Notes: generated from the sequence alone by a model not told the origin. Positions 1 through 9,859 are shown, counted from the first letter of the stretch. The stretch is DNA of 64,000 nt from Arthrobacter sp. S39 (GCF_004320525.1 NZ_SIHX01000002.1:124001-188000), one strand, 5' to 3'. Translations and numbers: made by a program.

Positions 1-862
1 CTTTGCAGGAACCATTCCCATAGCGGAATGACTCCAGCGACTTCCGGTACCGACCGGGCATGTCGTCGCCGGCCATGTTGAGCAACCCGCGTGGGGCCAC
101 GTCCAGCAGCGTTGCCCGCGCGCCGCCGAGTTCCCTGAGGCTTTCCACCGGCCGGTTGGTATGGATCACACCGCCGTGGGCACGGATGTCGTCCGCCAGC
201 GCGGCCGCGATCGACGCCGAACCACCCAGCGGGATCGGCCAGCCCTGGGCGTGGGCCAGGGCATTCAGCATCAGGCCGGCACCTGCGGCGGCCAGTGACG
301 GCAAATGCGACACCGCATGCGCCGCCACGCCGCTAAGCAAAGCCGGAGCAAACTCTTCCCTGAACCGCATGTTCCACAGCCCCGAGCCCTGTTCCAGCGT
401 CCGCAGCCCGAAGATCGCGGCCGCGGCAGGATCCTTGGGGATCCGGAGGAGCTGGTGCTGGATCAGGTCCATCACGCCATCAATACGGCTGACAATCGGT
501 CCCATCAGTCTCCGGTAAGCCGCACCGTCCCGGCCCAGCCCCTGGACTGTCCGGTCCAGCGAATGGTAGGCAAGGGCCGCACGCCCGCCGTCCAGGGGGG
601 ACCCGAACGACAGTTCCGGAACCACCAGTTCCACCCTGCGGGCCAGTTCGAAGGCGCGGAAAAACGGCGAGGCCAGCGCCATTGGATGGACCGCCGAGCA
701 GATGTCATGTACATATCCGGGCAGCATCAGCTCGGACGTCCGGGTGCCGCCCCCGATGGTCCCGGCTGCCTCAAAGACTTCCACCTGCAGTCCTGCACGC
801 GCCATCACGGCCGCTGCGGCCAGGCCGTTGGGGCCGGATCCGACGACGGCGACCTCAGGCAT
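1..862 (-). CDS. NAD(P)/FAD-dependent oxidoreductase, phytoene-desaturase-like (3' end beyond window)
   Basis: Reading leftward from an ATG at 862 gives 287 codons with no stop before the window edge, so the C-terminus is missing. Residues 4-13 form a Rossmann dinucleotide-binding start (VAVVGSGPNG). Glu30 ends the second strand and residues 36-40 read GGGTR, the usual FAD-binding pattern of the phytoene dehydrogenase/amine oxidase superfamily. The start overlaps the stop of the upstream glycosyltransferase gene by 8 bases, so the two are probably co-transcribed and translationally coupled. The substrate cannot be inferred. The family assignment is good; a carotenoid role is not shown. Confidence 0.8.
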   Translation of the reverse strand, partial: MPEVAVVGSGPNGLAAAAVMARAGLQVEVFEAAGTIGGGTRTSELMLPGYVHDICSAVHPMALASPFFRAFELARRVELVVPELSFGSPLDGGRAALAYHSLDRTVQGLGRDGAAYRRLMGPIVSRIDGVMDLIQHQLLRIPKDPAAAAIFGLRTLEQGSGLWNMRFREEFAPALLSGVAAHAVSHLPSLAAAGAGLMLNALAHAQGWPIPLGGSASIAAALADDIRAHGGVIHTNRPVESLRELGGARATLLDVAPRGLLNMAGDDMPGRYRKSLESFRYGNGSCK

Positions 863-2321
863 GGCTCTTGGCCCGCCAGGGAAAGACTGATTCAGCCGGG
901 CGGAAAATATTCAGCCGCAGCCGGTCCGGTGCGCCCTCAAAGGGGCCACCTTGGGGATCGTCCAGGTCATGCCGGCGGACAGGATCGTAGCCGGGGTCGT
1001 AGATATCCCACACAACGCGGGCCATAAGATATGCCGTTGCAAGCATATGGCCGGCCACTGCGAGGACGTAGTACGGCATATCAATGTTGTGCTGGGAGGA
1101 GCCCCCGCTGGTCACCTGTCCCAGGTACATCCAGATGGCGGCCCAGTGCAGTCCCTCAATGCCCTGCCACACAAGGAAGTCCCGCCAACGCGGCCTGGCC
1201 AGGGCGAGGAGGGGGATCAGCCAAATCACGAACTGCGGGGAATAGACCTTGTTGGTCAGGATGAATGCAGCCACGATCAGGAAGGCCAGCTGCGCAAGCC
1301 GCGGCCGCCTCGCCGCCGTCAGGGCAACGACTGCGATGCCTACGCAAGCCAGCACAAAGAGGTTAAGGGCCAGGGCGTTGATGACTTCGGCGTCCAGGAC
1401 CCTCCAGCGGAGCCTGGCTGCCACGAGGTTGTACGCGAACCAGGGGGAGCTGTAGCCGGCCGGGCGATCCTCCGTGAACTGGTAGAAGTATCGCCAGCCC
1501 GAGGGGTTCATCATTGCGATGGGTACGTTGACGGCCAGCCACGCAACGAGGGCTGATCCGGCCGTAACCAGGAAGGCCCGGATCCTGCCGGTCCGCAGGG
1601 CAAGGAGCAGGATGGCACCGAATATGAGGACTGGGTAGAGCTTGGTGGCTGTGCCCAGGCCGATCAGGATGCCGGCCAGCACCAGCCGTCCCCGTGAGAA
1701 ACACAGCATGCCAAGTGCCAGGAAGCCTACTGCCCACATGTCCCAGTTGATGGTCCCGGCCAGGACGATGCCGGGCGCCAGCGCCACCATGGCCGCGTCC
1801 CACGGCCGCCGCCGTGACATCCGTGCGGTGGCCAGCACGGTAACAATCCAAACTGCGGCGATCAGTGTGGCGTTGACGTCGAAATAGCCGAGGATCCTGG
1901 CGTCGCTGACGCCTTGGCCGGGTACAAGCCAGGCCGTGGCACCGGCGATGAGTCCCATCAGGACGGGGTATTCGAAAAGGCTTCCCTGGCTGAAGAAGGG
2001 GAAGGTGCCGTCCCCGAGGCCTCGGTTCCGGAAGAGTTCGGGAAAGTCCGAATAGCACGTGGAGTAGAACTGGCTGGGGGACTCCCACCCGTTGGCGCGG
2101 CAGTAGCCCTTGATCAGAATGCCTGCAAGGGCCGCCAGCACCGTGAGGATGATCAGCACCCGCTCAACGGTAAACACGCCGGGGGAGACCAGACCGGGCG
2201 CGGAGCGTGAGCCCATGGGCCCGCCAATGAGTTCGGTGAAGTTCCTCAACAACAGGTCGCTGCGGCTGGGAACAACCAGGCGGGCGCGGCGCGGGGGCGC
2301 CGGCGGCTTCGTCTCCTGCAT
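855..2321 (-). CDS. GT87-like polytopic membrane glycosyltransferase (DUF2029 type)
   Basis: The 488-aa protein has a basic N-terminus (about 45 residues) and then many hydrophobic segments. This fits the GT-C fold of polyprenyl-phosphate-mannose-dependent transferases (GT87/DUF2029). The first extracytoplasmic loop, after the TM at about 52-70, is long and contains a conserved-looking SDFPELFRNRG stretch and an EYPVLMG segment, as in family members. Such enzymes usually add mannose to lipoglycans or other cell-envelope glycans. The specific acceptor is unknown. It is divergent from the GT39-like gene at 2492, leaving about 170 bp for back-to-back promoters. A GT87-like gene near this part of the chromosome is common in actinobacteria. 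Confidence 0.8.
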   Translation of the reverse strand: MQETKPPAPPRRARLVVPSRSDLLLRNFTELIGGPMGSRSAPGLVSPGVFTVERVLIILTVLAALAGILIKGYCRANGWESPSQFYSTCYSDFPELFRNRGLGDGTFPFFSQGSLFEYPVLMGLIAGATAWLVPGQGVSDARILGYFDVNATLIAAVWIVTVLATARMSRRRPWDAAMVALAPGIVLAGTINWDMWAVGFLALGMLCFSRGRLVLAGILIGLGTATKLYPVLIFGAILLLALRTGRIRAFLVTAGSALVAWLAVNVPIAMMNPSGWRYFYQFTEDRPAGYSSPWFAYNLVAARLRWRVLDAEVINALALNLFVLACVGIAVVALTAARRPRLAQLAFLIVAAFILTNKVYSPQFVIWLIPLLALARPRWRDFLVWQGIEGLHWAAIWMYLGQVTSGGSSQHNIDMPYYVLAVAGHMLATAYLMARVVWDIYDPGYDPVRRHDLDDPQGGPFEGAPDRLRLNIFRPAESVFPWRAKSHA

Positions 2322-2491
2322 GTCTTCGAGCTTACCGGGGTGTTGCAGGCCCGTGGTTGTCCCCCATGCACCCGTGTATCGTCGATTCGGTACGCCGAGG
2401 ACAGTTCCGGCGGTCTTTTTGCGAGAACTTCATTGGGGAGCGGGCCTGGGGTCGGCCTGTTCCACAACACGACTGACCTCGAGGGAACACT

Positions 2492-4021
2492 GTGTTGAAT
2501 CAGCCGCCGGACGCGCCGGAACTAGAGCAGGGGCGCCGCGTTGCACGGTCTGAGGAACGGCGGCTGCCGGATGTAGGCCAGCGCTGGACGGGGCCACTCG
2601 CCATCGGGTTGTTGGCTTTTTGCGTCGCGTTCGTTGGCTTGTGGATCCCCTCTTTCTGGGATGACGAGATCGCCACGATCTCCGCCATCGACAGGACCCC
2701 TGCCCAACTCCTGGTCCTCCTGCAGTCCGTCGACGCGGTCCACGGACTGTATTACTTCCTGATGCACGCCTGGACGTCCGTTTTCGGTTTCTCGGAGATC
2801 GCCATGCGGACACCGTCAGCGCTGGCCGTCGGCCTTGCGTGCGCCGGGACCGTGGTGATTGGACGAAAGCTGGGGTCCAACGCCCTGGGCCTTACTTCCG
2901 GGCTGGTCCTGGCAGTGCTGCCCCGCATGGTGTGGGCGGGGACCGAAGCCCGGCAGTCGGCGCTTACGGCCCTGCTGGCCGTTATCCTGACCCTGCTGCT
3001 TCTGCGTGCGTGGAAATCCAACCGTGTCCTCGACTGGGTTCTCTACGGCATCTGCGCGGTTATTGGCGTCTGGATGTTTATGTTCTTTGTGCTGGCTGTA
3101 GCCGCCCACGCCTTCGCGGCCATCCTGCTTCGGCGCCGGCCCATCGCGACGGCCATTGCCTGCGCAGCCGTCGGCGCAGGTGTCCTGCCCTTCCTGCTCT
3201 TCGCCCTGGGCCAAAAGGCCCAGGTGGCATGGATCGAAAACAGGTCCCTGGCGCAAACACTGAGCACGGCAGCCGTCAAGCAGTTCTTCTATGGCGAAGA
3301 CCGCCCGACGGGGAACCTCCCGCCGCAATGGGTCCTCGCGTTCGTTGCGCTTCTGGGCATCGTTGAGGTCGGCCTCGTGGTCTGGGGCCTCTGGACCGCC
3401 AGGAAGTTGCCTCAGACGCGTACCCTGGTGGTTCTGTGCCTCGTGGGAGTTGTCCTCCCCATCGCAGGCCTCGCATTGGTGAGCGTGGTTGCCCAGCCGG
3501 TATACGTGGCCCGGTATCTCACCTTTACCGCCCCGGCCTTCGCCCTGCTGGTGGGCCTGGGAATCGTCAGCATTCCTGCCCGGCGGGCATGGCTGCGCTA
3601 TGCCGCCGTCGCCGTCGTGGTTGCCGTGAGCCTGGTTCCACAACTCACCCTCAAGAGCCTGGTGAATGAACCGCCGGATACCGAGCGCAAGATAGGGGAT
3701 CAGGTAGCAACGGACGCCAAGGCGCCGGCAGCCATGGTCTTCGAGCATGACTACCTTCGGGACATGACCATTGCCTATCCTGACGACTTCAAAAATGTCC
3801 AGGACCTGTCGCTTGCCCAGAGCCCCGCGGAATCAGGAACACTCTGGGGCGAAAACGAGGCTGTCACGCCGGAGGAGCTGTCCGGCAAGGGAACCGTATG
3901 GTTCATCGGAGACGCCGGCGACGCACCCGACGACCTTTCGGCCTTCACTTCGGCTGGCTGTTCGGAGACGCGAAACCAAGCCTATGAGCGGATGCACATC
4001 GTGGAATTCGCCTGTCCGTAA
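2492..4021 (+). CDS. GT39/ArnT-like membrane glycosyltransferase
   Basis: This 509-aa protein has a polar N-terminus, a first membrane segment at about 34-52, and then an acidic pair in the first outer loop (WDDE, residues 56-59). That position carries the catalytic acid in PMT/ArnT-type GT-C enzymes. Many further hydrophobic segments follow, with a soluble C-terminal domain of about 120 residues. The start is GTG with a GAGGG ribosome binding site about 7 bases upstream. It probably transfers a sugar from a polyprenyl-phosphate donor outside the membrane, but donor and acceptor are not known. It is divergent from the GT87-like gene and followed by a strong GC hairpin. Confidence 0.78.
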   Translation: MLNQPPDAPELEQGRRVARSEERRLPDVGQRWTGPLAIGLLAFCVAFVGLWIPSFWDDEIATISAIDRTPAQLLVLLQSVDAVHGLYYFLMHAWTSVFGFSEIAMRTPSALAVGLACAGTVVIGRKLGSNALGLTSGLVLAVLPRMVWAGTEARQSALTALLAVILTLLLLRAWKSNRVLDWVLYGICAVIGVWMFMFFVLAVAAHAFAAILLRRRPIATAIACAAVGAGVLPFLLFALGQKAQVAWIENRSLAQTLSTAAVKQFFYGEDRPTGNLPPQWVLAFVALLGIVEVGLVVWGLWTARKLPQTRTLVVLCLVGVVLPIAGLALVSVVAQPVYVARYLTFTAPAFALLVGLGIVSIPARRAWLRYAAVAVVVAVSLVPQLTLKSLVNEPPDTERKIGDQVATDAKAPAAMVFEHDYLRDMTIAYPDDFKNVQDLSLAQSPAESGTLWGENEAVTPEELSGKGTVWFIGDAGDAPDDLSAFTSAGCSETRNQAYERMHIVEFACP

Positions 4022-4024
4022 GCG

Positions 4025-4056
4025 CCGGGGTCCGCGCGTCGCCGCGCGGACCCCGG
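4025..4056 (+). terminator. GC-rich hairpin after the GT39-like gene
   Basis: A 14-bp perfect stem (4025-4038 with 4043-4056) around a 4-base loop lies 4 bases after the stop codon. There is no T-tract, so it may act in both directions between the convergent GT gene and the small leftward ORF at 4075. Confidence 0.55.
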
Positions 4057-4074
4057 GCTGAAGGGTGCGCGCCG

Positions 4075-4218
4075 TCAGCGCAGGCCACCCACGTGCTGGT
4101 GCAACAGGACGAATACGTCCTCGCGTTGCTGTTCCAGGAGCTGCCCGTTGAATTCGCGGCGGTCGCTGCTGACAGGCTGGCGCAGGGCGAACAGAGCCTT
4201 CGTGATCCTCTTGATCAT
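4075..4218 (-). CDS. small 47-aa basic protein with a near-perfect Shine-Dalgarno
   Basis: ATG at 4218 is preceded on the minus strand by AAAGGAGGTGA with an ideal spacing of about 6 bases. This is the strongest ribosome binding site in the first 10 kb. The product begins MIKRITKALFALRQP, is basic at the N-terminus, and contains a Glu/Gln/Leu-rich middle (about 25-45). An in-frame extension upstream to 4350 exists but skips this site, so I chose the short start. I recognise no family. The stop lies about 20 bases from the hairpin at 4025-4056, which would terminate it. It could be a small regulatory or membrane-associated peptide; function unknown. Confidence 0.5.
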   Translation of the reverse strand: MIKRITKALFALRQPVSSDRREFNGQLLEQQREDVFVLLHQHVGGLR

Positions 4219-4611
4219 GGTGGTCACCTCCTTTCGATGCCGGCTGGCTGCCACGGTGGACTGCCTGGACTGCGGTTTTGCCGCTGCAGTGGTCATTGAA
4301 TGTTTCCTTGCGTTCGCAGGAATGAAATTGGGCATGGCAAATAGAGCCAATTAAAGTCGAGACAATAAAGGCGCTGAATGGGCATAAGAATGCCCGGCGT
4401 TAATTAGTGGTTCGCGAATGCGAAAATGGGCCCCTGAAGAAGCGGTGTTGCAGACCCCAACAAGAAGCCGGGTTCCGAATTATGGGATGCTGCGTCACCG
4501 CGTGGTTCCGCCTTGACAGTGTGCCGACAGGAACCGTCCCGAAGGACGGCCACAAGGGATACCTCGAACTCTACTGATGCCGCCGTCGGGCGGAATCAGG
4601 AGCAGGAAGGC
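4219..4611. other. gene-poor spacer with inverted repeats
   Basis: No credible gene is seen. The stretch around 4330-4430 is AT-richer than its surroundings and holds two short inverted repeats: GGGCAT-AAGA-ATGCCC (4380-4395) and TTCGC-GAAT-GCGAA (4411-4424). They lie upstream of the 47-aa ORF and could be operators or a transcript hairpin. Confidence 0.4.
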
Positions 4612-4707
4612 TTAGGAGTCGGACGCTCCGTAAAGATGGCGCGCAAAAGCAACAGAGGCCGGGGCCGCAGTGATGGTCATCTTCCATCCGCTAGTCAAAG
4701 TAATCAT
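4612..4707 (-). CDS. putative 31-aa peptide with strong Shine-Dalgarno
   Basis: ATG at 4707 is preceded on the minus strand by AAAAGGAGGTTGGGAAA, a strong ribosome binding site. The frame runs 31 codons to TAA and reads MITLTSGWKMTITAAPASVA followed by FARHLYGASDS. No homolog is recognised. An inverted repeat (TAACCCC at 4770-4776, GGGGTTA at 4790-4796) sits in the presumed leader, and further upstream (4796-4870) is AT-rich and promoter-like. The strength of the ribosome site is the main argument for it being real; the reading frame alone is too short to be convincing. Confidence 0.38.
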   Translation of the reverse strand: MITLTSGWKMTITAAPASVAFARHLYGASDS

Positions 4708-4873
4708 TTTCCCAACCTCCTTTTCTGCTATGCCGTTGCGCCGACTGACTGGCCAGGCAACTCGCGCCGTAACCCCGGCAAGCCGCTCTGGGGTTAGAAA
4801 TAAAATTACACTACAAATGCAGCCGCTGACTACTTAATTCACAAAGTTTCTCAAAGAAGTTTATGAATGGCCT

Positions 4874-5458
4874 TTAGAGGCCCCAGCGGACAATTGCGGG
4901 AGTCTTCTTATCCCAGCCCAAAGTGCAGACTTTAGCGGTCCCCAGAATGAAGTGGCGTCCTTCGGTGGGGGCCAGTTCAAGCCAGCGGGCTGTAAGGATC
5001 CGCGAAAAGTGCCCATGGGCAACAATCAGCACGTTGTCCAGGCCCGATTCGAGGACCCTCGCCACGATCTTGTCAGCACGGGCAGCCACCTCATCCAGGG
5101 TTTCCCCGTTGGGAACGCCGTGGGTCCAGATCAGGTAGTCGGGGTTGTCCTTGCGGATCAGGTCGGAGCTGATGCCCTCATAATCGCCGTAGTTCCACTC
5201 CACGGCGAGCGGCTCGTGCTGGGCGTCCGGGAATCCTGCCAGTTCGGCGGTGCGGCGGGCGCGGCGCAGCGGGGAGGTCAGGACCAGGTCGAAGTCCACC
5301 TGGTCCAGCACTTTGCGGGCCTCCACGGCCTGCTGCTCGCCTTCCACCGTGAGGGGAAGGTCGGTGAGGCCCGTGTACTGTCCGCTCTTGGACCACTCAG
5401 TTTCGCCGTGGCGCAGGATCCAGAGCTGGGGACGGGGGGTCATGGCAGAGATGGTCAC
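4874..5458 (-). CDS. histidine phosphatase family protein
   Basis: This 194-aa cytosolic enzyme has the phosphoglycerate-mutase-like signature LRHGETEWS at residues 15-23. His17 is the expected phospho-acceptor, and a second conserved His sits in IVAHGHFSRIL near residue 147. The branch includes acid phosphatases and sugar/nucleotide phosphatases; the substrate is not predictable. Translation likely starts at GTG 5458, which overlaps the stop of the CCA-enzyme gene (GTGA), with ATG at 5443 as an alternative. The overlap indicates one leftward operon with cca. Confidence 0.88.
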   Translation of the reverse strand: MTISAMTPRPQLWILRHGETEWSKSGQYTGLTDLPLTVEGEQQAVEARKVLDQVDFDLVLTSPLRRARRTAELAGFPDAQHEPLAVEWNYGDYEGISSDLIRKDNPDYLIWTHGVPNGETLDEVAARADKIVARVLESGLDNVLIVAHGHFSRILTARWLELAPTEGRHFILGTAKVCTLGWDKKTPAIVRWGL

Positions 5459-6963
5459 TTGGGCTCCTCGGTAGCGGAAAGTTCGACGGCGGCGGGAGGC
5501 TCTTCGGCCTCCGGAACGGGAGGTGCTGCTTCAGGCTGCTGCGCCCACCAGGCGAGCAGCCTGGCCTCCGCGTCGTCGGGCTGCAGCGGACCGTGCTCCA
5601 TCCGTTCCTCCAGGAGGAACTTGTAGGCGCGGCCGACGACGGGTCCTGGCTTGAGGCCAAGGATGGCCATGATCCGGGCACCGTCGAGGTCCGGCCGCAC
5701 GGCTTCCAGGGATTCCTGCTCGCGCAGGGCGGCGATCCGGGCTTCCAGGTCGTCATAGGCGAAGGCGAGGCGTTCTGCCTTGCGCTGGTTGCGGGTGGTG
5801 ACGTCCGAGCGTGTCAGCCGGTGCAGCCGCTCCAGGAGGGGTCCGGCGTCTGTCACGTAGCGCCGGACGGCAGAGTCGCTCCAACCGGCATCCCCGTAGC
5901 CGTAGAAACGCATGTGCAGCTCCACCAGGCGGGCCACGGCCTTGATGGTGTCGTTGTCGAACCGCAGGGTCTTCATCCGCTTCGCCGTGAGCTTGGACCC
6001 CACCATGTCGTGGTGGCGGAAGCTGACCGCACCGCCCGGTTCGAAACGCCGCGTAGCCGGCTTGCCGACGTCATGCATCAGTGCCGCAAACCGCAGCACA
6101 AAATCGGGAGCCGGCACGGCGCCGTCGGCCCCGGTCTCCAGTTCAGCCGCCTGCTCAAGTACCTGCAGTGAATGCTGGTACACATCTTTGTGGCGGTGGT
6201 GCTCGTCCGATTCAAGCCGCAAGGCGGACACTTCCGGCAGCACGAACTCCGCCAGGCCGGTCTCCACCAGCAGGTCCACGCCCACCCGGGGGTGGGCACC
6301 GCAGATCAGCTTGACCAGCTCGTCGCGTACGCGTTCGGCGGAGATGATGGTGATCCGCTCGGCCATCTGGCTCATGGCCAGGCGGACGTCGTCGTGCACC
6401 GAGATGCCCAGTTGGGACGCAAAGCGGGCGGCGCGCATCATCCGGAGTGGATCGTCAGAGAAGGACGCCTCCGGGGAGCCGGGGGTCGCCAGGACAGAGC
6501 CGTGGAGGTCTCGGACGCCGCCGAACGGGTCGATAAGTTCCAGCGACGGCAGGCGCAGGGCCATGGCGTTGATGGTGAAGTCCCGGCGCAGCAGGTCATC
6601 GGTCAGCGAGGAACCGAACGCCACCACGGGCTTTCGCGACTCGGGATCATAGGCCTCGGCCCGGTACGTGGTGATCTCGATCTGGAAACCGGCTTTGCGC
6701 ATGCCGATCGTTCCAAACGCCCGGCCGATTTCCCAGAAGTTGTCCGCCCACTTCTTGATGAGCGCCACGGTCTGGTCCGGCGTGGCATCGGTGGTGAAGT
6801 CCAGGTCCGGCGACGTCCGTCCCAGGAAAAGGTCACGGACCGGCCCGCCCACCAGCGACAGTTCATGGCCGGCGTCGACAAAGCGCTGGCCGAGCTCCAG
6901 GACCACCGGGTCAACCTGGAAATCGACGGTGTGGGAATCAGTCTTGTGATGTGCGTGCGCCAT
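5455..6963 (-). CDS. cca: CCA tRNA nucleotidyltransferase
   Basis: The 502-aa protein adds or repairs the 3' CCA end of tRNAs. The class II nucleotidyltransferase head shows GG at residues 39-40 and the catalytic LDLDF pair (about 54-56). An HD-type motif ([11 protein letters not shown], near residue 290) lies C-terminally, as in the actinobacterial form annotated pcnA in mycobacteria. A 40-residue acidic, Pro/Ala-rich tail ends the protein. It is divergent from the NUDIX gene at 7123, as in Mycobacterium tuberculosis Rv3907c/Rv3908. At least two tRNAs here (Ile and Leu) lack an encoded CCA and so need this enzyme. Confidence 0.95.
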   Translation of the reverse strand: MAHAHHKTDSHTVDFQVDPVVLELGQRFVDAGHELSLVGGPVRDLFLGRTSPDLDFTTDATPDQTVALIKKWADNFWEIGRAFGTIGMRKAGFQIEITTYRAEAYDPESRKPVVAFGSSLTDDLLRRDFTINAMALRLPSLELIDPFGGVRDLHGSVLATPGSPEASFSDDPLRMMRAARFASQLGISVHDDVRLAMSQMAERITIISAERVRDELVKLICGAHPRVGVDLLVETGLAEFVLPEVSALRLESDEHHRHKDVYQHSLQVLEQAAELETGADGAVPAPDFVLRFAALMHDVGKPATRRFEPGGAVSFRHHDMVGSKLTAKRMKTLRFDNDTIKAVARLVELHMRFYGYGDAGWSDSAVRRYVTDAGPLLERLHRLTRSDVTTRNQRKAERLAFAYDDLEARIAALREQESLEAVRPDLDGARIMAILGLKPGPVVGRAYKFLLEERMEHGPLQPDDAEARLLAWWAQQPEAAPPVPEAEEPPAAVELSATEEPK

Positions 6964-7122
6964 AGTTACTTAAGCTTGGCAGAAACCAGAGCGTTGGCAG
7001 GCCAAAATCGGGTGAAGATCACGCCTATTCGTCCGTGCACTGGCAAAGTGCGTCATACGCAGTCCATCTTGATGTCATGTTCCGGTCATCAGGAACGGGC
7101 AAGAGTCGTTAGAGTGGACTTC

Positions 7123-7671
7123 ATGGCCCATCCCGTACCGAGCGCTCCCGGCAGGAGGACAAACCCACCGTTGCCGTCGGCAATCGGTGCCCATGTCGCG
7201 CCCGCCCAGCATTCGGCCCCGGCCTCGCTGCCCACCGTCGAGGAAATTTCCGCCGGCGGCGTCGTGGTGGACACGTCCGACGGCGACCTCAAGGTTGCGA
7301 TCATCGCCCGCCTTAACAGGGGCGGACGGCTGGAATGGTGCCTGCCCAAGGGCCATCCGGAGGGCAAAGAGAACAACGAACAGGCCGCCGTCCGCGAAAT
7401 TGCCGAGGAAACAGGCATCGAAGGCGACATCCTGGCACCGCTGGGCAGCATCGACTACTGGTTCACCGTCAGCGGACACCGCGTGCATAAGACAGTGCAT
7501 CACTACCTGCTGCGTGCCACCGGCGGCGAGCTCACTATCGAGAACGATCCCGACCAGGAAGCCGTGGACGTGGCATGGGTCCCCATCCAGGAGCTCGCAC
7601 GGAAGCTTTCCTTTCCCAATGAACGGCGCATCGCCGACCTCGCACGGGAAGTCCTGCCCGAACATCTTTGA
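7123..7671 (+). CDS. NUDIX hydrolase
   Basis: The Nudix box is intact at residues 77-99 (G-x5-E-x7-REIAEETGI), in a 182-aa protein with a Pro/Ala-rich N-terminal extension of about 40 residues. It hydrolyses a nucleoside diphosphate linked to another moiety; its Rv3908-like position is conserved but the substrate is not certain. An open frame extends far upstream on this strand, antisense to cca, but ATG 7123 is the sensible start. A TAGAGT at 7110-7115 lies about 8 bases before this ATG, so the mRNA may be leaderless. Confidence 0.92.
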   Translation: MAHPVPSAPGRRTNPPLPSAIGAHVAPAQHSAPASLPTVEEISAGGVVVDTSDGDLKVAIIARLNRGGRLEWCLPKGHPEGKENNEQAAVREIAEETGIEGDILAPLGSIDYWFTVSGHRVHKTVHHYLLRATGGELTIENDPDQEAVDVAWVPIQELARKLSFPNERRIADLAREVLPEHL

Positions 7672-7744
7672 GCGGGCCCTGCAGCGCGCCTCACGGCCGT
7701 GGCTGCCTGCCGCGTTGCGGCATTAAGGGCGCCCGGGTGAGACG

Positions 7745-9859
7745 ATGAAGTCGATGTCAGCTACCAACTTCCCTTCCGACAAAGCGCGCGGCGCCGCCGG
7801 TGAAACCCAGCCGAGCGCTGCCCAGCCCGGCGAAGCCCGTTCCAGTGCCATCATGGCCGCCGGAACGCTCGTTTCGCGGTTCCTGGGCTTCGGCAAGACG
7901 TGGATGCTGGGAGCTGCCCTGGGGCTGAGCTCCACGGTCAACGACACATTCATTAACGCCAACAACCTGCCCAACCTGATTTTCCTGCTGGTGGCCGGCG
8001 GTGTGTTCAACGCTGTGCTGGTCCCGCAGATCATCAAGGCCAGCAAGGCGCCGGACAGGGGAGCGGACTACATCAGCCGCCTCCTCACCCTTGCCGTCCT
8101 GCTGCTCCTGGGCCTGACCGCCCTGGTCACCCTGGCGGCGCCCGTGATCATCGACCTGACCACCCAGGGATACTCGCCGCCGCAGAAGGCACTCGCCATT
8201 GCCTTCGCCTTCTGGTGCCTGCCGCAGATCTTCTTCTACGGCCTCTACGCCCTCCTGACGCAGGTGCTGAACGCCAACGGAGCCTTCGGCCCGGCCATGT
8301 GGGCGCCCATCCTGAACAACCTCGTGGCCATCGGCGGCCTGGGGATGTTCATCTGGATCTACGGCGCCAACTTGGACAACCCGCACACCCTGGATAACTG
8401 GGGACCCTCGCAGACGCTGTTTGTGGCCGGCTTCTCCACCATCGGGGTGGTGGCCCAGACGGCCATCCTGCTCATTCCGGTGTTCCGGCTCAAACTCGGC
8501 CTCCGCCCCCGGTTCGGGTGGCGCGGGGTGGGACTGGGACAGGCAGCAAAGCTGAGCCTCTGGACCCTGCTGACCGCCGCCGTCGGGCAGCTTGCCTTCC
8601 TGTACGTCATGAGGATCGCCACCATCCCGGGCGCGGAACGCCTCCGCCTGAAGCAGGCCGGTGATCCCGCCGCCGATTTCCTGCCCGGGAACGCTGTGCT
8701 GGAAGTCGCCAGCCAGCTCTACCTGCTGCCGCACTCCATCATTGCGTTGTCCCTGGCGACCGTCCTCTTTAACCGGATGACCCGCGCCTCCCAGGACGGC
8801 AACAAAGCCGAGCTCCGCGACGCCCTCTCCCACGGGCTCCGCACCATGGCCGTGGCCACGGTCTTTGGTGCCCTTGCCCTGTTTGCGCTGGCCGGGCCGC
8901 TGGGCATGTTCTTCTCCGGCGGAGACAAGCAGGACGGCGTGATGCTGGCACAGACACTGACCATCCTCGCCCTGAGCACACCGTTCATGAGCGCCAATTT
9001 CATGATGTCCCGGGTGTTCTACGCCAACGAGGATGCGCGGACACCGTTCTACATCCAGCTCCTTTTGGCCGTGGTCTACGTCGCCGGCGCCTTCGCCATC
9101 CAGTTCCTGCCGGTGGGCCAGGTCATCTACGCCATTGCCATCCTGTACATGGTGGGCAACATCCTCTCGGTGGTGATCAGTGCCTATTTCCTGCGCCGGC
9201 TCCTGGGCCACCTGGACGGCCCGCGGATCGCCAACTCGTACATCCGCATGGGGTATGCGGGCCTCGGTTCGGCTGTTGCCGGTGCAGGCGCCCTGTGGCT
9301 CATGGGCAGCTACAGTCCGGACGGCTTTGCCTGGAGCGATCGTCTCGCAGCCCTGGTGACGGTCATGGTTGTGGGGCCGGTGATGCTGGTGGCCTACCTC
9401 TTCCTGCTGAAGGTCTTCCACGTGTCGGAGCTTCGCGACCTGCTCCGCCCGCTGCTGGGACGGCTGGGCCGTACCGCCGGTCCCGATGGCACCGGCCCGG
9501 GGACCCCGCCGTCGTCCGGTTCCGGGGGAGCCGCCCACGGAACGGAACGTACGACGCCGGAACGCGCCACGGTCTCGGTGGACACCGGCCTCATTCCCCG
9601 GATTTCCGGCGAGTTCGATGCCGTCTCCTTCCGGGCCGGTCCCGTGCCGGAAGCTGCGCCGGAACGCGCCGCGGATTCTGCGCTTCCGGTGGATGCCGGT
9701 GGCGGGTCCGAGGGCGGCTATCTTCCTGCCGAGGACGTGCCAGGCACAGCACGGGGAGGCCTGCTCCGCGATGAGATCCCGCTGCCGGGCCGGCGGACCT
9801 TCCAGGGGCAAGCCGGGAAGAACCCCCATTTCAAGCCGCGGCGGCCCCGGAAAAAGTGA
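7745..9859 (+). CDS. murJ: lipid II flippase MurJ (MviN)
   Basis: The 704-aa protein has a MATE-like core of about 14 membrane segments (about residues 35-560) typical of MurJ, the flippase that moves lipid II across the membrane for peptidoglycan synthesis. The first helix carries the family-like GTLVSRFLGFGKTWMLGAAL region. After the last helix there is a tail of about 140 residues rich in Gly, Pro, Ala and Arg, with no recognisable fold. In mycobacteria MviN continues into a pseudokinase and an extracellular domain; here those parts are on the next gene. Start ATG 7745, with an in-frame ATG four codons later. Confidence 0.93.
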   Translation: MKSMSATNFPSDKARGAAGETQPSAAQPGEARSSAIMAAGTLVSRFLGFGKTWMLGAALGLSSTVNDTFINANNLPNLIFLLVAGGVFNAVLVPQIIKASKAPDRGADYISRLLTLAVLLLLGLTALVTLAAPVIIDLTTQGYSPPQKALAIAFAFWCLPQIFFYGLYALLTQVLNANGAFGPAMWAPILNNLVAIGGLGMFIWIYGANLDNPHTLDNWGPSQTLFVAGFSTIGVVAQTAILLIPVFRLKLGLRPRFGWRGVGLGQAAKLSLWTLLTAAVGQLAFLYVMRIATIPGAERLRLKQAGDPAADFLPGNAVLEVASQLYLLPHSIIALSLATVLFNRMTRASQDGNKAELRDALSHGLRTMAVATVFGALALFALAGPLGMFFSGGDKQDGVMLAQTLTILALSTPFMSANFMMSRVFYANEDARTPFYIQLLLAVVYVAGAFAIQFLPVGQVIYAIAILYMVGNILSVVISAYFLRRLLGHLDGPRIANSYIRMGYAGLGSAVAGAGALWLMGSYSPDGFAWSDRLAALVTVMVVGPVMLVAYLFLLKVFHVSELRDLLRPLLGRLGRTAGPDGTGPGTPPSSGSGGAAHGTERTTPERATVSVDTGLIPRISGEFDAVSFRAGPVPEAAPERAADSALPVDAGGGSEGGYLPAEDVPGTARGGLLRDEIPLPGRRTFQGQAGKNPHFKPRRPRKK

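Noticed and set aside
4513-4797. 94-codon open frame on the + strand
   Set aside because: No ribosome site or similarity; the opposite strand has a better-supported short ORF.
6172-7122. N-terminal extension of the NUDIX gene to 6172
   Set aside because: It would lie antisense inside cca; the natural NUDIX start is ATG 7123.
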